NCBI GenBank assembly: GCA_035606355.1
Contig: DATNFO010000024.1
Span: 124,001 to 188,000, forward strand
From: Sulfopaludibacter sp035606355
GTDB lineage: Bacteria > Acidobacteriota > Terriglobia > Bryobacterales > Bryobacteraceae
Length of the DNA: 64,000 nucleotides
Direction: 5' to 3'
Of the stretch, positions 1-8,200 are shown piece by piece (position 1 is the first letter of the stretch; each line of letters begins with the position of its first letter). The notes beneath the pieces were generated by a model that made no database searches, had not been told where the DNA came from, and was given only the letters and a program-made list of their open reading frames with translations. The translations under genes were made by a program, and so were the position numbers.

Positions 1-18
1 CGATTCATGAGTGCCTCC
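1..18 (-). other. start of a gene running off the window edge
   Basis: On the minus strand a GGAGG ribosome-binding motif (positions 14-18) sits 5 bases before an ATG at 8-6, directly after the stop codon of the sulfatase reading frame at 24-26. Only two codons are inside the window, so the product cannot be identified. It would be the next gene of the same operon. Confidence 0.35.
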
Positions 19-23
19 AGGAC

Positions 24-224
24 TTACGAATAAGGGAACCAGCAAGGTTCTATCGTGGCCGGCGGATCGCCCGCTTCGCGCATGCGCTCCAGCAGCCGCG
101 CGCGAAGCTCTTCGGCGATCTTCTGGTACTCGTGCCTGCCGGACAGATTCACAAGCTGGAACGGATCGGCGTAGTTGTCGTACAGCACATACTCTACGTA
201 GTTCGCGGCGCGCGCTACCGGCTT
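24..224 (-). pseudogene. C-terminal remainder of the sulfatase, separated by an in-frame TAG
   Basis: Directly after the TAG codon at 227-225, in the same frame, the minus strand reads on for 66 codons to a TAA at 26-24. The translation contains YVEYVLYDNYADPFQLVNL, which is the usual C-terminal element of bacterial arylsulfatases (Y-D-x-x-x-D-P-x-E/Q-x-x-N-L). The original gene was therefore about 474 codons long. A single TGG-to-TAG change would explain the break. It has no start codon of its own with a ribosome-binding site, so it is probably not translated separately unless the stop is a sequencing error or is suppressed. Confidence 0.75.
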
Positions 225-1445
225 CTATCCTCGCTCTTTGGGAGCCATCACGGCGTACGTGTACTGCGGCGTCCGCAAGCCGCGCCCGGTGACGAACTCC
301 GCCATCTCGAAGTAGATCTCATTGCGCCAGGCAGTCCCGCGACTGTCCAGCAGCGGCATCGCGCTGTGTCCCTGCACGCTCGCAGGCGCCGCGACTCCTG
401 CCGCGTCCAGCAGAGTCGGCATCAGATCCACCTGGCTCACCAAATCCCTCACCTGAGCGGCGCGGTTGAACCCCGGCCCTTCCGCGATCAGCGGCACATG
501 GATGGAGCTTTCATGCGGACTCCGCTTGTACTCGGTGTTGCGTGTTTTGAAGTGATTGCCGTGGTCGGACATAAACACCAGGATGGTGTTTCGATCGAGA
601 CCCGTCTCCGCCAGCGTGCGGCGCAGCGTGCCGACGGTTTCATCGACTTTCGCGACGCACGCCAGGTAATCGGAAAGCTGGCTGGGCCACGAACCGGGCA
701 GCGCCCGGAGGTCCTGCGGCACGAACGGATTGGGATAGCGGCCCTTGAACTCCTTGGGAGGGTCGAACGTATCCGAGTCGTTCTGGTGATGCACTTCCAA
801 ATGGGAGATCGTCAAGAAGAACGGCGCCTTGGCCGCGCGCAGGAACCGCTGTGCGCGTTGGGTCAGGAAGTCCGCGCGATAAATGCCGGAGAAGTGGATC
901 GGCTTGCCATCGGAATCCCACAGGTCGCCCTCGTACGCGTGGGATGTATGCTCCAGCGCGTTGGCTCCTTCCCACAGATCCAAGAAACCGCCGCGCTGCG
1001 GCCGCGGCACCGGACCTGCCTCGGGCTGCTGATGTTGCTGCACGCTCGCAGGCGAAAGATGCCACTTGCCGATATAGTTCGTCGAATAGCCGGCGTTGCG
1101 CAGCGATCCTGCGAGCGTATTCGCCCCCTCCGCCAACCCCAAGCCGTTGCGCCAAACGCCGTGACGCGCCGGATATTGCCCAGTGAAGATACTGCCGCGC
1201 GCCGGCGCGCACACAGGCTGACTGCAATACGCCGACCGGAACAGCACGCCGCGCCGGGCCATCGCATCCAGGTTCGGCGTGAGGTTCATGGGATTCATCC
1301 CCATTGCGCCCACCAGGTCCGCGCGAAACTGGTCCGAGATAATGAGAATGATGTTGGGCTTTGCCGCGGCGGGTTGCGCGGTCGCCTGACTGGCCGCGGC
1401 GAGCGCGGGCGCACTCTTCAACAGGTCCCTTCGCGTTGACGGCAT
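225..1445 (-). CDS. sulfatase (arylsulfatase A type), interrupted by an in-frame amber codon
   Basis: Member of the alkaline-phosphatase/sulfatase superfamily, expected to hydrolyse sulfate esters outside the cytoplasm. The N-terminus has a twin-arginine type signal (TRRDLLK followed by an Ala-rich stretch to about residue 28). The C-x-P-x-R signature needed for formylglycine formation is present at Cys79-Arg83 (CAPAR), with metal/active-site residues Asp38, Lys127 (GKWH) and Asp294-His295 (SDHG). The start is supported by GGGGGT just upstream. The frame stops at a TAG after residue 406, but coding similarity continues in the same frame to position 24, so this product lacks about 66 C-terminal residues. 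The catalytic core is intact, so residual function cannot be excluded. Family assignment is secure; substrate is not visible. Confidence 0.88.
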   Translation of the reverse strand: MPSTRRDLLKSAPALAAASQATAQPAAAKPNIILIISDQFRADLVGAMGMNPMNLTPNLDAMARRGVLFRSAYCSQPVCAPARGSIFTGQYPARHGVWRNGLGLAEGANTLAGSLRNAGYSTNYIGKWHLSPASVQQHQQPEAGPVPRPQRGGFLDLWEGANALEHTSHAYEGDLWDSDGKPIHFSGIYRADFLTQRAQRFLRAAKAPFFLTISHLEVHHQNDSDTFDPPKEFKGRYPNPFVPQDLRALPGSWPSQLSDYLACVAKVDETVGTLRRTLAETGLDRNTILVFMSDHGNHFKTRNTEYKRSPHESSIHVPLIAEGPGFNRAAQVRDLVSQVDLMPTLLDAAGVAAPASVQGHSAMPLLDSRGTAWRNEIYFEMAEFVTGRGLRTPQYTYAVMAPKERG

Positions 1446-1490
1446 CTTACCCCCGAAGATACCGCATTACAATGAACCGGAGGTACATCT

Positions 1491-1763
1491 ATGGCAGCGG
1501 GAGGCGCGGCAGCAGCCGCGATCATTCAGGCCATTAAAGCAAGCGGCGTACTGGTGCGCGTAGCGCCGTCCGAGTTTCTGAAGCTGGCGGGCCGCGTTCC
1601 GGAGCCGCTGATCGTCACCGCGACCGGCGGCGTCTTCACCAAGAATTATCAATATCTGATGAGCTACAAGGGCCTCGCGTTTTTCACGAAATCCTCCGAG
1701 CCTCTGCGCTTGCCGGCGAACGCGGAGGTCGTAGCGGCGGGAAGCATCTGGGTTCCGGGCTAG
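1491..1763 (+). CDS. conserved small protein of unknown function
   Basis: A 90-residue protein with a GGAGG ribosome-binding site about 7 bases before the ATG. It is transcribed divergently from the sulfatase across a 45-bp gap. It starts with an Ala-rich helix followed by a mixed alpha/beta stretch (LVRVAPSEFLKLAGR, then PLIVTATGG and YQYLMSYKGLAFFTKS) and has no signal peptide, membrane segment or cysteine. The compact, ordered composition and good ribosome-binding site make it a believable gene. I do not recognise a family. Its 3' end overlaps the SDR gene tail to tail by 4 bases. Confidence 0.72.
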   Translation: MAAGGAAAAAIIQAIKASGVLVRVAPSEFLKLAGRVPEPLIVTATGGVFTKNYQYLMSYKGLAFFTKSSEPLRLPANAEVVAAGSIWVPG

Positions 1764-2752
1764 CGGCGCCGGCAGGCGACGCCGGCCAGCACGCCCACGC
1801 CGACCGCTATTCCCGCAAGCAACCCTCTATGGGTGTCCGCCCACAGTTGCTTGCTGCAGTTGCTCGCGCGCGCCCCGAAGATGCCGTGCGCTCCATGGTC
1901 GCCGGGCAGTGGCTCCCACAGATTGCTGGGGCGGTCCGGCGCCACCGGCTCGTCTGTCTGCTGCGAATCGTATCCCGTCTTTCCGAGATACCTGTCCGCG
2001 AGCCAGGGCGCGAGTGTGTTTCCGTAGATCGCCACATTCGTGGACGCACCCACGTAGATTTCGCGCCGCCGGTGGTGAGCCGCGTAGTAGATAGCCTCTG
2101 CCGCTACCTCGGGTTGAAAGATCGGCGGCACGGGCTGCGGATGCCGCGGCAGGTTCGTCTTGCACCAGTTAAACTGCGGCGTATTGAGCGCCGGCATCTG
2201 CACCATGGTGATGTGCACTTTGCTGTTGTTGTGGTCGAGTTCCGTGCGGATGGAATCGGTGAATCCGCGGATCGCCGCCTTGGCCCCGCAGTACGGCGAC
2301 TGTAAAGGAATCGAGCGGTACGCCAGCGCCGAACCCACCTGCACGATGGTCCCGTAGTTCCGCGGAATCATGCGCCGCAGCGCGGACATCGTGCCCCAAA
2401 CAAAGCCAAGATACGTGACTTCGGTGGCGCGCTTGAACTCGGCGGGAGTGATTTCCAGGAACGGCGAGAAGATGGTGGTCATCGCGTCGTTGACCCAGAT
2501 GTCGATCGGCCCGAAGGCCTCTTCCACTTGACGAGCCGCTGCCTCTACCTGATCGGCATCGGCAACGTCGGTGGGCAGCACGAGCGCTTTTCCGCCCGAC
2601 GCCTCCACTTCGGCGCGAGCAGCCTGCAACCCATCCACGCCGCGGGCGAGGAGTCCGATGTGGGCGCCCTCGCGGCCGAACCGCTGAACCGTCGCGCGCC
2701 CCACACCCGCCGACCCGCCTGTGATTACGACTACTTCCGCATTTTTCGCCAT
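1760..2752 (-). CDS. short-chain dehydrogenase/reductase with C-terminal membrane anchor
   Basis: NAD(P)-dependent oxidoreductase of the SDR superfamily. It has the Rossmann motif TGGSAGVGRA near residue 12, the catalytic Ser (VGSALAY) and the YxxxK pair (YCGAK) around residues 155-160. The usual NNAG motif is altered to VNDAM. At 330 residues it is about 80 longer than a classical SDR: after the Rossmann domain comes a Pro-rich linker and a C-terminal hydrophobic helix (GLLAGIAVGVGVLAGVA) ending in CRRR, which suggests a membrane-anchored enzyme with the catalytic domain in the cytoplasm. The substrate cannot be deduced. It is convergent with the small upstream plus-strand gene. Confidence 0.88.
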   Translation of the reverse strand: MAKNAEVVVITGGSAGVGRATVQRFGREGAHIGLLARGVDGLQAARAEVEASGGKALVLPTDVADADQVEAAARQVEEAFGPIDIWVNDAMTTIFSPFLEITPAEFKRATEVTYLGFVWGTMSALRRMIPRNYGTIVQVGSALAYRSIPLQSPYCGAKAAIRGFTDSIRTELDHNNSKVHITMVQMPALNTPQFNWCKTNLPRHPQPVPPIFQPEVAAEAIYYAAHHRRREIYVGASTNVAIYGNTLAPWLADRYLGKTGYDSQQTDEPVAPDRPSNLWEPLPGDHGAHGIFGARASNCSKQLWADTHRGLLAGIAVGVGVLAGVACRRR

Positions 2753-2831
2753 CTCTCTTTCATCACAACAAGCGGGAAGCGAGAGGCGTTAAGAATTTGA
2801 GCACACAGCCGGGGCGTCGCGGTGAAAAGCT

Positions 2832-3608
2832 TTACGTCCCGACTACGCCGGCCAGAGGACTGCTCGCCGTAGCGTACAGTTTCCTGGGCATGCGGCCGGA
2901 TTCATACGCTAAGCGCCCGGATTCGACGGCCAGTTTCATGGCCCGCGCCATCTTCACGGAATCCTCTGCGGCGGCGATGGCCGTATTCATGAGCACGCCG
3001 TCCGCTCCGAGCTCCATGGCGATGGTGGCGTCGCTCGCCGTGCCGACGCCTGCATCCACAATCATCGGGACGTCCGTAATCACCTCACGCAGAATCTTTA
3101 AGTTGGTCGCATTCTGCACGCCCAGGCCGGACCCGATGGGCGCTGCCAGGGGCATGACGGCGGCGGCGCCCGCGTCCATCAGGCGGCGCGCGTTCACCAC
3201 GTCGTCATTGGTGTACGGCAGCACCACGAAGCCTTCCTTCACCAGAATCTTGGTCGCTTCCAACAGGCCGGCATTATCGGGGAATAGCGTCTTTTCGTCG
3301 CCGATGACTTCCAGCTTGATCCAATTGGAGAGCCCGACCTCGCGCGCCAACATCGCCGTGCGCACGGCATCGTCGGCCGTGTAGCACCCCGCGGTATTCG
3401 GCAGAATAAAGATCTTGCCGCGGTCGATGTAATCGATGAGGGATTCCTTGGTGCGGTCCGTGAGGTTTACGCGCCGGACAGCCACCGTCACCATGTCCGC
3501 GCCGGACTCCTCGTGACAGCGCTTCATCTCCTGAAAGGTGCGGTACTTACCCGTGCCGACAATCAGCCGCGACGTGAACTCGCGTCCGGCGATGGTTAAT
3601 GAGGCCAT
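2832..3608 (-). CDS. thiG: thiazole synthase ThiG
   Basis: Forms the thiazole phosphate moiety of thiamine from deoxyxylulose 5-phosphate, dehydroglycine and ThiS thiocarboxylate. The protein starts MASLTIAGREFTSRLIVGTGKY and is 258 residues, normal for ThiG. It carries the TIM-barrel lysine in WIKLEV and the phosphate-binding stretches VMPLAAPIGSGLG and IVDAGVGTASDA. A longer reading frame begins at 3749, but the first 47 codons overlap the upstream gene and do not look like ThiG, so the ATG at 3608 is chosen. It lies 16 bp behind the enolase-superfamily gene and probably shares its transcript. No thiS, thiE or thiO neighbour and no TPP riboswitch were seen. Confidence 0.95.
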   Translation of the reverse strand: MASLTIAGREFTSRLIVGTGKYRTFQEMKRCHEESGADMVTVAVRRVNLTDRTKESLIDYIDRGKIFILPNTAGCYTADDAVRTAMLAREVGLSNWIKLEVIGDEKTLFPDNAGLLEATKILVKEGFVVLPYTNDDVVNARRLMDAGAAAVMPLAAPIGSGLGVQNATNLKILREVITDVPMIVDAGVGTASDATIAMELGADGVLMNTAIAAAEDSVKMARAMKLAVESGRLAYESGRMPRKLYATASSPLAGVVGT

Positions 3609-3624
3609 GCCCCTATTGTAGCTG

Positions 3625-4860
3625 TCAGCTATCGGTGGTCCGGCTGTGATCGCTCGAAACCGGGCGCGTCTGCCGCGGCGAATCGGTGTGAAAGTAACTC
3701 CACGGCCCCGGAATCCACGGATAACGCTCCACCACGCGCTCGTCGACAACTACGCCGAGTCCGGGAGCGCGCGGCACAATCAGGTCGCCGCGATCGAGCT
3801 CCAGCGGATCGGCCAGAATCTCCGCGGCTAGAGGGAACGGGTACATGCCCGCGCGATCCGGCGTCGAGTAGCACGGATATTCGAGCCACTCGGCAACGTA
3901 CGGCGGCCAGCAGATGCCCAGGTGCGCGGCGGCGATGACTTCGAGCGCGGTGCCCCAGCTATGGAACGCGAAAGTCAGCCCCTGCCGCGCGATCTCGGCG
4001 AGCAACCGGCGGCCGAGCGCATAACCGCCCTGGCAGCATACGTCCATCTGCACATACTCCACCGCGTGCGTCAGGATCAGGTCCAGATACCGCGCTTCGT
4101 CGGGCTCGTGTTCACCCGATGCCAGCGGAATAATGTCTTTTTCTTTCAACTGGAGATACGCGGCGTGGTCGTCCGGCGGAAGAGGCTCTTCCAGCCAAGC
4201 GACATTGCGGTCCGCCATGTAGCGCGCCAACTGCTCCACGGTGTCGAGGCTGTAATTGCGATCGCCCATGCGCCACCAGGTGTGCGCGTCCACCATGAGG
4301 TCGAAATCCGGACCCACGGCTTTGCGCATCAAGTCGACGGTCTCCATGTCCTTGTCGGGTCCGGCGGCCGGGCGCATTTTGTAGGCGCGGAAACCGAGTT
4401 CGGCAATCGCTTTGGCCTCGGCGGCATAGGCTTCGGGCGGCATGTACATGCCCGCGCTGCCGTACAGCCGGATGGTGTCGCGCACGCGACCGCCGACGAG
4501 TTCGGAAACGGGCAGCCCGCGATCTTTTCCGATGACATCGTACAGCCCGATCTCGACGCTGCAATAGGTTTTGAAGATGTCGGGGTTGGCTCCCGGTCCG
4601 TTGAGAAACTGGACGCGCAGGGCATCGGGGTCGGCGAGCACGCGGCCGGTGAGGAAGGGTGCGATGGTCTCTTCGATGTGGCGCCGCGCTCGCTCGCTGC
4701 CGGGTCCCGGAGCGTAGCCGACCAGGCCGTTGTTCGTCTCAATGCGGATGAACATGGCATCGCGCTTCATAATGGTGCGCTCGCCGCCCCAGAAGGGGAG
4801 TTTAATGGGTTCGGGGAAGGGATACGACAGCAGATACGGGCGTACGCTGGCGATATGCAT
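3625..4860 (-). CDS. mandelate racemase/muconate lactonizing enzyme family protein (enolase superfamily)
   Basis: Probably a sugar-acid dehydratase or related enzyme that abstracts an alpha-proton next to a carboxylate. The 411-residue protein has the enolase-superfamily capping domain (about 1-120) followed by a modified TIM barrel. Visible catalytic features are Lys161 (YKMRP), Mg ligands Asp191 (DAHTWW), Glu225 (LEEP) and Glu250 (SGEH), and His300 (FHSWG). The last 25 residues look non-homologous and may be an extension. It precedes thiG by 16 bp. The exact substrate cannot be read from sequence. Confidence 0.88.
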   Translation of the reverse strand: MHIASVRPYLLSYPFPEPIKLPFWGGERTIMKRDAMFIRIETNNGLVGYAPGPGSERARRHIEETIAPFLTGRVLADPDALRVQFLNGPGANPDIFKTYCSVEIGLYDVIGKDRGLPVSELVGGRVRDTIRLYGSAGMYMPPEAYAAEAKAIAELGFRAYKMRPAAGPDKDMETVDLMRKAVGPDFDLMVDAHTWWRMGDRNYSLDTVEQLARYMADRNVAWLEEPLPPDDHAAYLQLKEKDIIPLASGEHEPDEARYLDLILTHAVEYVQMDVCCQGGYALGRRLLAEIARQGLTFAFHSWGTALEVIAAAHLGICWPPYVAEWLEYPCYSTPDRAGMYPFPLAAEILADPLELDRGDLIVPRAPGLGVVVDERVVERYPWIPGPWSYFHTDSPRQTRPVSSDHSRTTDS

Positions 4861-4890
4861 CGACGCGAATCAGGATACCACGCACGTACG

Positions 4891-4919
4891 GTAGCGACCG
4901 GTCTCCAGACCGGTTGCAG
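4891..4919 (+). repeat. 29-bp dispersed repeat, left copy of an inverted pair
   Basis: A 29-base unit containing ACCGGTCTCCAGACCGGT, itself an imperfect hairpin. An exact reverse-complement copy lies at 5188-5216, so the pair brackets most of the gap between the enolase-family gene and the large secreted protein. A related unit with a different core occurs at 54379-54402. This looks like a REP-type intergenic element family. Confidence 0.8.
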
Positions 4920-4941
4920 ACGTGCGAAGCGCGCCAGGAAG

Positions 4942-4968
4942 AAAACCGATAGATCTTTCGGTCTTGGT
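4942..4968. repeat. imperfect palindrome, AAAACCGATAGATCTTTCGGT-type
   Basis: Imperfect inverted repeat centred on AGATCT, closely similar in sequence to the perfect palindrome 60 bp further on (5004-5027). The two may be a duplicated terminator-like hairpin. The gap from 4861 to 5212 otherwise shows no convincing gene. Confidence 0.45.
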
Positions 4969-5003
4969 TCTTAAGCCGTTGGTTTCACTCAGTAGTCAAA
5001 CTG

Positions 5004-5027
5004 AAAACCGAAAGATCTTTCGGTTTT
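5004..5027. terminator. perfect 24-bp palindrome, possible bidirectional terminator
   Basis: A perfect inverted repeat with arms AAAACCGAAAGA and TCTTTCGGTTTT, followed by a further T, so a hairpin with an A-tract on one side and a U-tract on the other can form in either direction. It lies downstream of the large minus-strand gene ending at 5213, so it is well placed to terminate that transcript. The stem is AT-rich at its base and has no real loop, so efficiency is uncertain. Confidence 0.6.
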
Positions 5028-5187
5028 TCGTATCCGTCACCGAGGCGGGTCCAGAAATTAGCCTGGATGTCCCTGGTTTTATGATGGCATGCGTGCGTGC
5101 CGGATTTCGGCGCGCACGGTTGTAAGTGGTTGGGGAGGAAGGCAAGAAAAAGCTTCGGAGCTTGTGACCGGACGAACTGGCGTTCGC

Positions 5188-5216
5188 CTGCAACCGGTCT
5201 GGAGACCGGTCGCTAC
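5188..5216 (-). repeat. 29-bp dispersed repeat, right (inverted) copy
   Basis: Exact reverse complement of 4891-4919. The outer end of this copy reads GTAG on the minus strand and supplies the TAG stop codon (5215-5213) of the large secreted protein, so the element overlaps the gene end. A GC-rich mini-hairpin (GGCGAACGCC) follows inward of the unit. Confidence 0.8.
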
Positions 5217-8200
5217 TTTCCCGTTACTGTGACGGTGTGGGTTACTTGCGTTTGGTTGCCGGCGTTGTCGATTGCCGTGACCGTGAAAGTAATGGTCCCC
5301 GGTGTATTGAATTGCAGCACCGACCCGCTGGGCGACGGCGCTGTGCAACTGGCGATACCCGATAGCGCGTCTCCGCAGGAGAAATTCACCACCACGCTAC
5401 TCCCCTGCGTGAATTGCGCTCCGTTGACCGGCGACCGGAAGGTAATTACCGGCGGCGCCGTGTCGATTTTGATCCCGCTCTGGGTTGCCGACGTCAGGTT
5501 GCCTGCGTTGTCCACACACGTTCCGGTTGCCGAGAGCCCGGTTCCGTTGCCGGTCACCAACTGGCTCACCGTCGGCGATGCCGCGCCGGATCCGGCGTCC
5601 GCGCAATTCCAGATAACTGTGACCGGCGATTGATTCGACCATCCGGCCCCATTCACCGGGCTGATGCTCTGTAGTGAGATCGAAGGCGCAGTGCGATCGA
5701 TCAGCACAGGTCCCACGGTTTTCGAAACGGTGTTGCCCGCGACGTCGGTGCACGTTCCGGTGATCATCGCGCCGGCGGCGCCCGTATCGGCTGTCAGAGT
5801 CGTTCCGCCCGTCGGATACCCCTGGCGAACTCCGCTGAGCCCATCGGTGCACTGGAAGCTCACTGTCACCGGTGGCGTGGACCATCCGTTAGCCCCCGCG
5901 GCCGGAAGAATGGAAGCGGTGATGGAAGGCGGCGTCAGGTCCACATTCACCGTCCGTGATGCGGTCACGCTTGTGCCGGCAACATTACTGCAAGTGACAG
6001 TCGCCGTCTGATTCGCGCCCTCGGTGGTGACGGTGGCAGACTTCACGGACGTGCCGGAGATCGAGTCCGAACACGTCCAGGACAAAGTAACCGGTCCGGT
6101 ATACCAGCCCGTGCTCGTGAACGGCGCAGCCTGGGGCGTCAGCACGGGCGACGAGGTCTCGATATTGATGGGTCCGAAGCTGCTCTGCGTGGTATTCCCC
6201 GCGAGGTCCGTGCACTTGGCCGTCACGAACTGATTGGCGCCCTGATTGGACACGGTAACGGCGGGGCTTAGCGATTGATATCCAATGCCGCCGGCTGGAG
6301 TACAGGTGAAGCTTACCGTCACCGCCTGATTCGTCCAGGCGCCCGGCGTGTAAGCGCCGTAACTCGCGGTCAGCACCGGCGGAGCAGTCACAATGACAAT
6401 GCCGGGTGAAGTTGTGTTTGCGCTGTTGCCCGCGCGGTCCGTGCACGTTCCCGAAAGACCATCCGGGTTGGACCCCGTCACGCTCTGGCTGAACGGCGCT
6501 TGCGCCACGCCCGACAGTGCATCGGTGCAGATGAACGTCACGGCCACAGGCTGATTCGTCGGCTCTCCATAATAGGGCTGGCCATTGACAGTCGCCGTGG
6601 CTGTCAGCACCGGCGGGGTCTTATCGATATAGATTCCGCTGAACTGCGCGGGCGTGCTATTCCCCGCCAGGTCCGTGCATGATGTACTCACGGACTGGTT
6701 TGCGCCTTCGCTGGCCACAGTCACAAGCTGCGTGCTCGGGTTGCCCGAAGAGGGCGTGCAGGTGAACGCAACCACCACGTTCTGATTGGTCCAGGCACCC
6801 GGAGTATACGGGTTTCCGCCCGCCGTGGCGGCCACGGATACCGTCGGCGGCGCGCCGAGAACGGTGATCACCGGCATGACGTACCCGGCGGGCGGCGTCA
6901 CGCCGATGGATGCGCCGCTCGCATCGTCGCGCGCCGAGAGCGAGACACCGAAGGCAAGAGATCCCGATCCCGAAATGCCTGTGCAGGTAAACGAGAACGT
7001 CTGCGATCCGCCGGAGCCGAGCGTCACCGATGCGGGTTGAGGCGCGCTGCAACCGGTTGCCGCTGTTCCTGACGAAGTCACCGTCAGCGCGGGCGTCACC
7101 GCATCCGCAACGCCGCCGCTGTTGGTGACGTCGGCGGTTACCGTGATAGTGTCGCCGGCTTTGGCGCTGTTGGTTCCGTTGCTCACCGATGCCGCAATGT
7201 TAGTGATGGCGAGAGCCACGCTGCTGATCTGTAGCGTCACTGTCTCGGTAGCAGTCTGCGGCGGATTCGAACTGTCAATCACCTGCACGGTGAAGGTGTA
7301 CGTGCCGCTGGCCGCAGTGGGCTTGCCGGTGATTTCACCGTTGGTCGAGAGGGTAAGGCCCGCCGGCAAGCTGGACCCGGGCCCGAGGCTCCACGTGTAC
7401 GGACCCTGTCCGCCCGCCGCCAGCAGGCTTTCGTCGTATCCCGCGCCCGCGACCGCGGCCGGCAGGCTGCCCGTCACCGTCAGCAGGTGCGACGCCGCAA
7501 TCGGGGGCGCAGTATCGCCCGTGTTGATGGAGTGGGAAATTGTGATGGTGGTGATGTCCTGCGCGGGGTCGAAACCGAGCGGCTGGGTGGCATCCGTATT
7601 GAAGAAGCGGAGCGTCACGTAGACGGTTTCGCCGGGGCCTACCGTGACGGTGATGTCATCGAGCGACGAATCCGTGATATCGCTGTCCGCGCCATCGCCG
7701 CCCAGCGCCGCGGGGCGTTTGCCGTGCGCGATCTCGGATTGACGCCGCAGAACCGTATGCAGCTGCCGTCCGACTGACGATTGGGCGAAGCTCTGCTGTT
7801 GCACCAGAACGGGATTGGCAACGTTTGCGACCACGATGGTCTGCGGCTGAGTAGTCAGTGTGCAGCCGTTCGCCACCGGCGTGTTGTACGTCTTGTTTAC
7901 GATGAGCTGCGGAATGACGCGCGCCGGAATGTTGCTGTCCGTCAGGAAATGGACCGAGTATGTGCCGGTGCTGTTGCCGTTGTTCGTCACGGCCCAGTTC
8001 GCGTCCGTAATGGCAGTGTTGGCGATGGCTGGATTGGCAATCGCCGGATTCGCGATTGCCGGATTCGCAATGGCCGGGTTGGCGATATCCGCGTTGGCAA
8101 TCGCCGGATTCGCGATCCCCAGGTTGGCAATGGCCGGGTTCGCGATGGCCGGGTTCGCGATCGCAGGATTGGCAATCGCGGGGTTCGCAATCGCGGGGTT

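Noticed and set aside
132..1439. 435-codon open frame on the plus strand opposite the sulfatase
   Set aside because: It is a shadow frame of the sulfatase at high GC; the translation is Arg/His-rich with no recognisable domain, while the minus strand encodes clear sulfatase motifs.
3609..3760. TPP riboswitch ahead of thiG
   Set aside because: Only 16 bp separate thiG from the upstream gene and no CUGAGA/ACCUGA-type conserved parts were seen near the gene start.
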